From Bryobacterales bacterium (GTDB lineage: Bacteria; Acidobacteriota; Terriglobia; Bryobacterales; Bryobacteraceae), in NCBI GenBank assembly GCA_025462985.1, contig JAOAPP010000781.1, positions 1-7,224 of the forward strand: a stretch of DNA of 7,224 nt, in the 5' to 3' direction. A program made the translations under genes and the position numbers. Below, one piece after another: positions 1-6,336 of the stretch. Under the pieces are notes generated by a model. The model worked only from the letters and a program-made list of their open reading frames with translations. It ran no database searches and had not been told where the DNA came from. Position 1 is the first letter of the stretch. The number at the start of each line of letters is the position of its first letter.

Positions 1-882
1 GAATTTGGACGCGAATTCGAAGCTCTTGAAAACTTTCGGGCGAAGCTCGCCGCCGAACCCGAGCTGGTCATTCTCTTCGGCGCCGCGATCAAGGGCGAAG
101 CTGTAGGCCGGTTAGTCGCGTTCGGAGATTCGCTCGGCATCCCGGTCAAATACGTCTGCCTTGTCGATTACTCGAACTCGCGGGGATCTTACGACATTGG
201 CTTGCTGCCCGATCTTATGCCCGGTTATCACAACATCCGCGAAGCCGGTCTCGAACCCGGTCTCAATTACGATCAGATGCTCGCAGACCCCACTCTCGAC
301 GCGCTCTGGATTGTCGGTTCCAACCCGCTTTCGCGCCAGCCGCTCGGGGCGACCAACGCCTTCCTTGTCGTGAATGACATGTTCTTGACCGAGACTGCCC
401 GGCGTGCCGATGTCGTCTTCCCGGTCGCCTCTGCGTATGAGAAGAGTGGAACGGCGACTAACGTCACCGGCGAGGTGCAAAAAGTAAGCCGCGGGGCCAG
501 GACCATGGGAACCAAGTCCGATCTTGAAATCCTGTTCCTTCTGGCGAAAGAGATGCGTGAAAATCTTGGCTCCGCCAAGCCCGACGATGTCCTGCGGGAA
601 ATCAGCACCTCCGTTCGCGGTTATAACTTCTCGATCCCGCTGGTGCAGACCGGCAGCCCGGCGACAACTATGCCTTTGAACGGACGGATCGAGTTCCAGT
701 CCAACCCGGACCTGGTACGCTCCGCCGGAAACACCTTGTACACGTCCGGAACCCTGGGACGCTACTCCAAAATGCTCAATTGCGTCCTTGAAGCTCCCGG
801 CGAACTCTACCGCGATCCCCTCAAAAAGATCGGCATGCGAGACGGAAGCGTTCTCCTCGAAACGCAGACAAAAGAACAATGA
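1..882 (+). CDS. nuoG: NADH-quinone oxidoreductase subunit G (NuoG), 3' part
   Basis: Partial gene; the reading frame is open from the first base and ends at TGA 880-882, giving 293 visible residues. NuoG is the largest peripheral-arm subunit of complex I. Its N-terminal part, outside the window, holds Fe-S clusters that relay electrons from NuoEF towards the membrane; the visible part is the molybdopterin-oxidoreductase-like fold, which in complex I is structural. Recognisable pieces, numbered from the window edge: RGSYDIGLLPDLMPGY (61-76), WIVGSNPL (103-110), DMFLTETARRADVVFP (126-141) and EKSGTATNVTGEVQKV (147-162), the usual 'second cofactor lobe' signature of this superfamily. The C-terminus (LYRDPLKKIGMRDGSVLLE...) looks like the first strands of a dinucleotide-binding-type domain and then stops. 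The stop overlaps the nuoH start by 4 bases, so the end looks natural rather than damaged. A formate dehydrogenase-like paralogue is the alternative, but the nuoH neighbour argues strongly for NuoG. Confidence 0.93.
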   Translation, partial: EFGREFEALENFRAKLAAEPELVILFGAAIKGEAVGRLVAFGDSLGIPVKYVCLVDYSNSRGSYDIGLLPDLMPGYHNIREAGLEPGLNYDQMLADPTLDALWIVGSNPLSRQPLGATNAFLVVNDMFLTETARRADVVFPVASAYEKSGTATNVTGEVQKVSRGARTMGTKSDLEILFLLAKEMRENLGSAKPDDVLREISTSVRGYNFSIPLVQTGSPATTMPLNGRIEFQSNPDLVRSAGNTLYTSGTLGRYSKMLNCVLEAPGELYRDPLKKIGMRDGSVLLETQTKEQ

Positions 883-2099
883 ACATCAACTTCATCGTTG
901 TCAGTCTGATCAAGATCCTGCTTGTCTTTGGTATCTTCATGACTACGCTTGCCTACTTGCAGTGGGTCGAGCGCAAGGTTCTGGCGCATATTCAGCTCCG
1001 GACCGGCCCTTTGCGGGTCGGCCCGCACGGGTTGATGCAGCCTCTCGCGGACGTCTTCAAGCTTCTGACAAAAGAGGACCTGCTTCCGCCGTACGTCAAC
1101 CGCTTCTTCTATCTGCTTGCGCCCTTCATCGCAGTCTGCCTGGCCTTGATCACCATTTCCGTGATCCCGTTCGGACCTGAGGTTCAAATCTTCGGCGTCC
1201 GCACCTATATGCAGATCAGTGATCTGAACGTCGGCATCCTGTTTTTTCTGGCCCTGAGCGCGGTCAGCGTCTACGGCGTTGCACTGGCCGGCTGGTCTTC
1301 GAACAACAAGTACTCGCTGCTCGGCGGTTTGCGCAGCAGCGCGCAGATGATCAGCTACGAGCTCCCCTTGACGCTTGCGATCGTCGCGCCGCTTCTGCTC
1401 GCGAATCACTTGAGCTTCCGTGCGATCTCCGATGCGCAAGCTGGTTATTATCTCGGCTTCATCCCGCGCTGGAACGTGTTTCAATTTCCGTTCCCGCAAG
1501 TTTTGGGCTTCCTGATTTTTCTCATCTCCGCCTTTGCCGAAACCAATCGCATTCCGTTCGATCTTCCCGAAGCCGAAAACGAACTGGTAGCGGGCTTCCA
1601 CACCGAATACAGCAGCATGAAGTTCGCCTCGTTCTTCATGGCTGAATACGCCAACATCGTCAACATCACGTGCGTGGCGACGTTGCTGTTCCTCGGCGGC
1701 TGGCATCCGCTGTTCCCGGCGCCGTTTTCGAACTGGATCGCACCACTGGTCCTGCTCTTTGCCGCTGCCATGTGTTTCTTCCAAGGCACGCAGCCGGCTC
1801 GCAAAGGCGACCGCATCACGTTTCCGATCTTTGGTGTGGCGTTCCTGGTCCTGACCCTGATCTTTGCCGTGGCTGCTTCAGGTATTATCCCGGCACTGAC
1901 CGCAATCCTGCTTGCGGTGTTCTGGTTCGCAGCTAAGGTCGGACTGCTGATTTTCATCTTCATCTGGGTTCGTGGAACACTTCCGCGCTTCCGCTACGAC
2001 CAGCTCATGCACTTCGCCTGGACGTTCCTGTTCCCATTGGCTCTCATCAATCTGCTTCTGACGGCGCTCTTCGTCGCGCTGTTCCCAGGTAAGGCGTAA
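879..2099 (+). CDS. nuoH: NADH-quinone oxidoreductase subunit H (NuoH), long form
   Basis: Membrane subunit of complex I that connects the peripheral arm to the pumps and forms much of the quinone chamber; 406 residues against about 325-345 in most bacteria. Family signatures are all present: ERKVLAHIQLRTGP (31-44), GLMQPLADVFKLLTKED (51-67), the loop GWSSNNKYSLLGGLRSSAQM (138-157) followed by SYELPL (E161), and ETNRIPFDLPEAENELVAGF (221-240) with acidic E231, E233 and E235, then HTEYSSMKF. The C-terminal WVRGTLPRFRYDQLM (363-377) is also canonical. The extra length is a block of roughly 60 residues (about 284-346) with two additional hydrophobic segments. The ATG overlaps the nuoG stop (ATGA) and has no good Shine-Dalgarno sequence, so coupling to nuoG translation is likely. 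The next gene is nuoJ after 5 bases, where nuoI would commonly sit. Confidence 0.98.
   Translation: MNINFIVVSLIKILLVFGIFMTTLAYLQWVERKVLAHIQLRTGPLRVGPHGLMQPLADVFKLLTKEDLLPPYVNRFFYLLAPFIAVCLALITISVIPFGPEVQIFGVRTYMQISDLNVGILFFLALSAVSVYGVALAGWSSNNKYSLLGGLRSSAQMISYELPLTLAIVAPLLLANHLSFRAISDAQAGYYLGFIPRWNVFQFPFPQVLGFLIFLISAFAETNRIPFDLPEAENELVAGFHTEYSSMKFASFFMAEYANIVNITCVATLLFLGGWHPLFPAPFSNWIAPLVLLFAAAMCFFQGTQPARKGDRITFPIFGVAFLVLTLIFAVAASGIIPALTAILLAVFWFAAKVGLLIFIFIWVRGTLPRFRYDQLMHFAWTFLFPLALINLLLTALFVALFPGKA
1728..1916 (+). other. Extra two-helix block inside NuoH
   Basis: Approximate boundaries, NuoH residues 284-346. Comparison with the E. coli NuoH sequence from memory: there the GGW motif is followed within about 10 residues by the helix [24 protein letters not shown]. 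Here GGWHPLFP (273-280) is followed by two extra hydrophobic stretches (about 285-301 and 315-337) joined by a basic loop, QPARKGDR (305-312), before FWFAAKVGLLIFIFIWVRGTL resumes. An even number of added helices keeps the topology of the rest. The basic loop would fall on the cytoplasmic side, in line with the positive-inside rule. Function is unknown; it could simply be a lineage-specific form. Confidence 0.75.
2091..2094 (+). promoter_or_regulatory. Weak ribosome binding site for nuoJ
   Basis: AAGG lies 10 bases before the nuoJ ATG at 2105, overlapping the last codons of nuoH. It is a short match at a slightly long spacing, so coupling to nuoH translation probably contributes. Confidence 0.35.
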
Positions 2100-2104
2100 G
2101 CTCC

Positions 2105-2620
2105 ATGGATACGATTCTCTTCATCGTCTTTGCGACCGTTGCCGTCGTGTGTGCTTTCAACCTGGTCTTTCAGACGCACCCGATCTCGAGCGCCCTGTCG
2201 CTCATCGGCGTCATGGGTTCGCTCGCCGTCCTTTATCTACTGCTCGGCGCAGAGTTCATCGCCATGGCACAGGTAATCGTATACGGAGGCGCTGTGATGG
2301 TGCTGTTCATCTTCGTCATCATGCTACTGAACGCCGGCACGGAAAAGGCGAGCTCCAAGTCCTGGTTCGCGCAGATCGCCGGACTTCCACTGCTTCTGGC
2401 CTTCGTTGCCGTTCTGGCATTCTTGATCCGCAGTGCGCTGCCGGGCGCCCTCGCCGTTCCGACCCGCGCCGTCGAGTTTGGCTCCTGGGTCGGCGGTTCG
2501 GCTGAAGAGATCGGAAAGCTTCTCTTTACTCAATACCTGCTGCCCTTTGAAGTTATCTCCATTCTGATCCTCATCGCGATTCTCGGCGCGGTCGTGCTGG
2601 CGCAAAAGGAAATCGACTAA
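2105..2620 (+). CDS. nuoJ: NADH-quinone oxidoreductase subunit J (NuoJ)
   Basis: Membrane subunit of complex I, 171 residues, close to the usual bacterial length. It packs between NuoH and NuoK and contributes to the central hydrophilic axis. About five hydrophobic segments are visible: 2-20, 28-47, 51-76, 90-110 and 142-166. The diagnostic stretch is LYLLLGAEFIAMAQVIVYGG followed by AVMVLFIFVIMLLN (residues 43-76). It contains E50 and Y60, in the third helix, which carries the pi-bulge in solved complex I structures. The polar segment 111-141 is the usual loop before the last helix. It starts 5 bases after the nuoH stop and ends 1 base before the nuoK start, so it is part of the same transcript. 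Nothing is broken or missing. Confidence 0.96.
   Translation: MDTILFIVFATVAVVCAFNLVFQTHPISSALSLIGVMGSLAVLYLLLGAEFIAMAQVIVYGGAVMVLFIFVIMLLNAGTEKASSKSWFAQIAGLPLLLAFVAVLAFLIRSALPGALAVPTRAVEFGSWVGGSAEEIGKLLFTQYLLPFEVISILILIAILGAVVLAQKEID
2605..2610 (+). promoter_or_regulatory. Ribosome binding site for nuoK
   Basis: AAAGGA sits 11 bases before the nuoK ATG at 2622, inside the last codons of nuoJ. It is a reasonable Shine-Dalgarno match with slightly long spacing and supports the chosen nuoK start. Confidence 0.5.
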
Positions 2621-2621
2621 G

Positions 2622-2936
2622 ATGCACCTTCCTCCTGTACCGCTGTCCTGGTATCTCATCCTGAGCGCCATCCTCTTCGCTCTCGGAGCCGCGGGTTTTG
2701 TGTACCGCAAGAGCGTCATCACTGTTTTCATGTCGATCGAGCTGATGCTGAACGCCGTGAATCTCAGTTTTGTGACATTCTCGTACCAACTGCGGCAAAT
2801 CGACGGTCACATCTACTCGTTCTTTGTCATGGTAGTCGCTGCCGCCGAAGCGGCGGTCGGCCTGGCCATTATCCTGACCATCTTCAAAAACCGCGGCACT
2901 CTCCAGATCGACGAAGTCGACTCGATGAAACTCTAA
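2622..2936 (+). CDS. nuoK: NADH-quinone oxidoreductase subunit K (NuoK)
   Basis: Small membrane subunit of complex I, 104 residues, the normal size (E. coli about 100). Three hydrophobic helices are visible, about 9-27, 31-54 and 65-88. The two buried glutamates needed for proton translocation are present: E40 in MSIELMLNAVNL (E. coli E36) and E76 in VVAAAEAAVGLAI (E. coli E72). NuoK is related to MrpC of multisubunit Na+/H+ antiporters. It sits between NuoJ and NuoN in the membrane arm. The start is chosen for the AAAGGA site upstream and the family length. It lies 1 base after the nuoJ stop and 11 bases before nuoL. Confidence 0.98.
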   Translation: MHLPPVPLSWYLILSAILFALGAAGFVYRKSVITVFMSIELMLNAVNLSFVTFSYQLRQIDGHIYSFFVMVVAAAEAAVGLAIILTIFKNRGTLQIDEVDSMKL

Positions 2937-2947
2937 CCGATCCCACA

Positions 2948-4795
2948 ATGCATCTCTGGCTCATACCACTCTTCCCCTTACTCGGTTTTCTGCTCAACGG
3001 CCTCTTCGGAAAGCGCCTTGCCAAACCTGCCGTTAGCCTGATCGCGGTCGGCTCGGTCGCGTTATCGTTTCTGTACGTTCTTTATGTGCTGTCGAAAGCC
3101 TATCCGCTCACGACGCCTTTGTCCGAACATGACTTCACCTGGATACAGAGCGGGTTTCTGCAGGTCGGATTCGATCTGTTCGTGGATCGCCTGACGGCCA
3201 TCATGCTGCTTGTGGTCACCGGCGTCGGCCTGTTGATCCACATCTATGCGACCGGTTACATGGCCGATGACACCGGCTACTACCGCTTCTTCAGCTACTT
3301 CAACCTGTTCATGTTCTTCATGCTGATTCTGGTCCTGGCCTCGAATCTGCTTGTGATGTTTGTCGGCTGGGAAGGCGTGGGCTTGTGCAGTTACCTGCTG
3401 GTGGGCTATTACTTCACCGAAGACTTCGCGAATAACGCGGCCAACAAAGCGTTCATTGTGAATCGAATCGGCGATTTCGGCTTTTCGCTGGCTATGTTCC
3501 TGGCCGTCATTGTCTTTAAGACTCTCGATTTCGGCAAGATGTCCGCAGCGGTAGGCACCATGCCGGTGGAAGCCTCGGTCGGAGCTGTCACGCTATTGAC
3601 TCTCCTACTCTTCGTAGGAGCAACGGGTAAGTCGGCGCAGTTTCCTTTGTATGTCTGGCTTCCGGATGCCATGGCCGGCCCGACGCCTGTCTCCGCTCTG
3701 ATTCACGCCGCAACCATGGTCACCGCCGGAGTATACATGGTGGCGCGCGTTTCGTTCCTGTTTAACCACACGCCGCTCGCCATGAATGTGGTCGCTATCG
3801 TTGGCCTGTTCACTGCCGTGTTCGCAGCCACAATCGGCATCACACAGAACGACATAAAGAAAGTCTTCGCCTACTCAACGGTTTCACAGCTGGGCTACAT
3901 GTTTCTGGGTCTGGGTGTCGGAGCCTACTCAGCCGGTATCTTCCATTTGATGACTCATGCGTTTTTCAAAGCGCTTCTCTTCTTAGGCGCGGGCAGTGTC
4001 ATCCACGGCCTTAGCGGTGAGCAGGATCTCAGGCACATGGGCGGTCTACGCAAGGCCATGCCCATCACATGCTGGACACTTGCGGTCGGCAGCCTTGCCA
4101 TCTCTGGTTTCCCTTTCCTTTCAGGCTTCTTCAGTAAAGACGCCATTCTGTCCGCAGCCTATGTGCACGCGCCCTGGATGTTCTGGGTCGGCGCCATCAC
4201 CGCCGGCATGACGGCCTTCTACGTTTTCCGAGCCTGGTTCCTGGCCTTCTTCGGGACTTATCGCGGCCACCATCACGCGCATGAATCGCCGTTCGTGATG
4301 ACCGGTCCGTTAATCATTCTCGCTATTCTCTCCGCGGTCGGCGGCTACATCGATGTGCTGCACTGGTTGTCCCAGGCCTATCCTCTCGCAGAAAACGAGA
4401 ACTCCACCGCGATGATTATCTCCGCTGCCTTCGGCATTATCGGAATCGCTCTGGCCTGGTTGCTCTATGTCGCGCGGCCCGGTCTGTCTGACTCACTTCG
4501 CACTGCCGCCGGCCCTCTGTACACGCTGGTCTCAAACAAATACTACGTGGACGAGGTTTACAACGACGCGGTCGTCGAACCCGTCAAAGGGCTCTCGCAT
4601 TTCGTGCTGTGGAAAGGCGTCGATCAGGCCGTCATCGACACCTCGCTTGTCAACGGTTTTGGAATTCTCATCGGGCAGTGGGGCAACCTTCTGCGCCAGC
4701 TCCAATCGGGAAGCATTCGCAATTACGCCACCTGGGTACTGGCAGGATCGCTTCTTGTGATCTTTTTCCTGGGCGTGGTCGGAGGCGGACGATGA
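2948..4795 (+). CDS. nuoL: NADH-quinone oxidoreductase subunit L (NuoL)
   Basis: Distal antiporter-like proton pump of the complex I membrane arm; 615 residues, as in E. coli (613). Key residues are intact (E. coli numbers in brackets): E142 in FVGWEGVGLCSYLL (E144), D176 in NRIGDFG (D178), K228 in GATGKSAQFPLYVWLPDAM (K229), H253 in LIHAATMVTAG (H254), H333 and H337 in IFHLMTHAFFKALLFL (H334, H338), K341 (K342) and K397 in GFFSKDAI (K399). A histidine-rich loop follows at 441-445 (HHHAH). After NKYYVDEVYND (530-540) comes the C-terminal stretch that forms the long lateral helix along the membrane arm in solved structures, then a final hydrophobic anchor (about 594-612). The start MHLWLIPLFPLLGFLLNGLF is typical of the family. 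No Shine-Dalgarno sequence is visible in the 11 bases after nuoK. The stop overlaps nuoM by 4 bases. Confidence 0.98.
   Translation: MHLWLIPLFPLLGFLLNGLFGKRLAKPAVSLIAVGSVALSFLYVLYVLSKAYPLTTPLSEHDFTWIQSGFLQVGFDLFVDRLTAIMLLVVTGVGLLIHIYATGYMADDTGYYRFFSYFNLFMFFMLILVLASNLLVMFVGWEGVGLCSYLLVGYYFTEDFANNAANKAFIVNRIGDFGFSLAMFLAVIVFKTLDFGKMSAAVGTMPVEASVGAVTLLTLLLFVGATGKSAQFPLYVWLPDAMAGPTPVSALIHAATMVTAGVYMVARVSFLFNHTPLAMNVVAIVGLFTAVFAATIGITQNDIKKVFAYSTVSQLGYMFLGLGVGAYSAGIFHLMTHAFFKALLFLGAGSVIHGLSGEQDLRHMGGLRKAMPITCWTLAVGSLAISGFPFLSGFFSKDAILSAAYVHAPWMFWVGAITAGMTAFYVFRAWFLAFFGTYRGHHHAHESPFVMTGPLIILAILSAVGGYIDVLHWLSQAYPLAENENSTAMIISAAFGIIGIALAWLLYVARPGLSDSLRTAAGPLYTLVSNKYYVDEVYNDAVVEPVKGLSHFVLWKGVDQAVIDTSLVNGFGILIGQWGNLLRQLQSGSIRNYATWVLAGSLLVIFFLGVVGGGR
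3602..3620 (+). repeat. Short perfect inverted repeat within nuoL
   Basis: CTCCTAC at 3602-3608 and its exact reverse complement GTAGGAG at 3614-3620 enclose a 5-base loop (TCTTC). It lies in NuoL codons 219-225, just before the GATGKSAQ motif. There is no U-tract after it, so it is not a terminator. It may be chance. Confidence 0.6.
4781..4785 (+). promoter_or_regulatory. Strong ribosome binding site for nuoM
   Basis: GGAGG, continuing as GGAGGCGGA, lies 6 bases before the ATG at 4792, inside the last codons of nuoL. It is the best Shine-Dalgarno match in the window. It fixes the nuoM start at 4792, although the frame stays open further upstream, with an earlier ATG at 4609. Confidence 0.85.
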
Positions 4796-6336
4796 ACCTC
4801 TTGCTTCTTACTCTCTTCATTCCGCTGATCGGATTCTTTCTCCTTTCCTTCCTGCCGCGCGATTCGAAAGCAGCCTACCCGCTGACGTTGATCGCCAGCC
4901 TACTCACTTTCGTCATCTCGCTTGGCCTGATCGGTCCTGTCCGCGAGAACGGCGCACGTTTCACCCACGTCATCGACAAAGCCTGGATCACTGGCCCCAG
5001 CATGCAGATCCGCTTTCACCTGGGAGTCGATGGAATCAATCTCTGGCTTATTGTTCTAAGCACCTTCCTCCTTCCCATTGGCATCTGGATGGCGCGCACC
5101 ATGATTGCCGACCGCCGCAACACGTTCTTCGCTCTGCTGCTCCTGTTCGAGTTCGGACTCATCGGCGTTTTCTCCGCAATCGATCTCTTTGCCTTCTACG
5201 TGTTCTGGGAAGTGGCGCTCGTTCCCATGTACCTCATGGTCGGTGGCTGGGGAGGCGCGAAACGAGGCGCGGTAGCCGTCAAGTTCTTCGTCTACACTTT
5301 CGCCGGATCCATTCTGATGCTGGCGTCCATCCTGTACCTGCACAGCCAGGCCGGATCTTTCGACTACGCCGACATAATGACCGCCTTCTCGTCCGGCCGG
5401 GTCACTCTGTCCGCTACCCAGCAGTTTTATCTCTTTCTTGGCTTCTTCGCCGCGTTTGCAGTGAAGGTCCCGATTTTCCCGTTTCATACCTGGCAGCCCG
5501 ACACATATACGGAAGCGCCCGCGCCTGCTACCTTTCTGCTTGCCGCCGCCATGTCGAAGATGGGAACCTACGGGCTCGTTCGATACAGCATCGCCCTGTT
5601 CCCTTATGGCGCACATAGCTGTTCCCGCTGGATCGCCGTGCTCGCCATCATCGGAATTATCTACGGTGCGCTCGTTGCGCTGGTGCAGCCAAACATCAAA
5701 CGCCTGATCGCGTATTCGTCCCTCAGCCATCTCGGCTTCATCGTGCTCGGGATCTTCACCTTCAATCAGCAGGGAGCCGATGGCGCGGTCTACCAAATGA
5801 TCGCGCACGGACTTTCGACCGGCGCGCTTTTCCTGCTCGCCGGATACATGGAGCAGCGCCGCGGCTCGATGGAGATCTCCGACTTCGGCGGCATTGCCTC
5901 TGCCGCGCCCGGTCTCGCAACCGCGTTTCTCGTCGCACTCCTCGCCAGCATCGGGCTGCCAACGTTGTGCAACTTCGTTGGCGAATTCCTGGTGCTGCAG
6001 GGCGCTGCCCTCGTCAGGTTCTCCTGGGCCGTTTGGGCCGCTGTCGGCGTCATTCTTTCTTCCGCTTACATGCTCTGGATGTATCAGCGTACATTTCTGG
6101 GCAAGTCAGACAATAAGAGCGCCGTGTTCCCCGATCTCACCGGCCGCGACTGGGCGCCCGTGGTGCCCCTGATCGTCCTGATGGTCTGGTTCGGCAGCTA
6201 CACGCAATCTTTCATGCCGCCTATTTCTTCTGCCACCTCTCACATCCTCGATGAAAGCAGGATGAACGATGAGTATCGGGTGAAGCTCGTTACCCCACGC
6301 TCCGGTCAGTTTGCGCAGGTGCTTCATGCTCGGTAA
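4792..6336 (+). CDS. nuoM: NADH-quinone oxidoreductase subunit M (NuoM)
   Basis: Middle antiporter-like proton pump of the complex I membrane arm; 514 residues, the usual size (E. coli 509). Essential positions are present (E. coli numbers in brackets): E140 in FYVFWEVALVPMYLMVG (E144), K225 in AFAVKVPIFPFHTW (K234), K256 in AAAMSKMGTYGLVR (K265), H339 in QMIAHGLSTGALFLLAG (H348) and E398 in NFVGEFLVLQG (E407). The broken-helix motif PNIKRLIAYSSLSHLGFI (300-317) is also intact. The frame is open upstream of 4792, with an in-frame ATG at 4609. That longer form would add 61 polar, low-quality residues read from inside nuoL; the start at 4792 gives a typical hydrophobic N-terminus (MNLLLLTLFIPLIGF) behind GGAGG. 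A hydrophilic tail of about 30 residues ends the protein and overlaps nuoN by 11 bases. Confidence 0.98.
   Translation: MNLLLLTLFIPLIGFFLLSFLPRDSKAAYPLTLIASLLTFVISLGLIGPVRENGARFTHVIDKAWITGPSMQIRFHLGVDGINLWLIVLSTFLLPIGIWMARTMIADRRNTFFALLLLFEFGLIGVFSAIDLFAFYVFWEVALVPMYLMVGGWGGAKRGAVAVKFFVYTFAGSILMLASILYLHSQAGSFDYADIMTAFSSGRVTLSATQQFYLFLGFFAAFAVKVPIFPFHTWQPDTYTEAPAPATFLLAAAMSKMGTYGLVRYSIALFPYGAHSCSRWIAVLAIIGIIYGALVALVQPNIKRLIAYSSLSHLGFIVLGIFTFNQQGADGAVYQMIAHGLSTGALFLLAGYMEQRRGSMEISDFGGIASAAPGLATAFLVALLASIGLPTLCNFVGEFLVLQGAALVRFSWAVWAAVGVILSSAYMLWMYQRTFLGKSDNKSAVFPDLTGRDWAPVVPLIVLMVWFGSYTQSFMPPISSATSHILDESRMNDEYRVKLVTPRSGQFAQVLHAR
6317..6321 (+). promoter_or_regulatory. Ribosome binding site for nuoN
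   Basis: AGGTG lies 4 bases before the nuoN ATG at 6326, inside the nuoM coding region. It is a moderate match with short spacing and supports this start together with the 11-base overlap with nuoM. Confidence 0.5.

Noticed and set aside
245..264. 8-base direct repeat CCGGTCTC in nuoG
   Set aside because: It arises from coding the repeated Gly-Leu in AGLEPGL with the same codons; too short to mean more.
112..879. Minus-strand open frame (255 codons) opposite nuoG
   Set aside because: Overlaps conserved NuoG motifs on the plus strand; the product has no recognisable family features.
788..1180. Plus-strand 130-codon frame across the nuoG/nuoH junction, considered as a frameshifted continuation of NuoG
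   Set aside because: The product shows no dinucleotide-binding domain pattern. From 879 on it overlaps the well-conserved NuoH N-terminus, so it is a shadow.
807..1784. Long open frame on the minus strand (325 codons) opposite nuoH
   Set aside because: It lies wholly opposite conserved nuoG/nuoH coding sequence. Its very polar, Gln/Arg/Asp/Glu-rich product is what results from reading hydrophobic membrane codons in antisense. No domain and no credible start context.
2842..2856. GC-rich hairpin CCGCCG-AAG-CGGCGG in nuoK considered as a terminator
   Set aside because: It encodes the conserved AAAEAAVG around E76, has no T-run after it, and lies mid-gene in a continuous operon.
4609..4791. Possible 61-residue N-terminal extension of NuoM
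   Set aside because: It is nuoL sequence read in another frame, basic and polar, and unlike any NuoM N-terminus. The GGAGG site and typical hydrophobic start at 4792 are decisive.
5056..5808. Long minus-strand open frame (250 codons) opposite nuoM
   Set aside because: Same antisense-of-membrane-protein artefact: charged, low-complexity product with no recognisable family, entirely inside a conserved gene.
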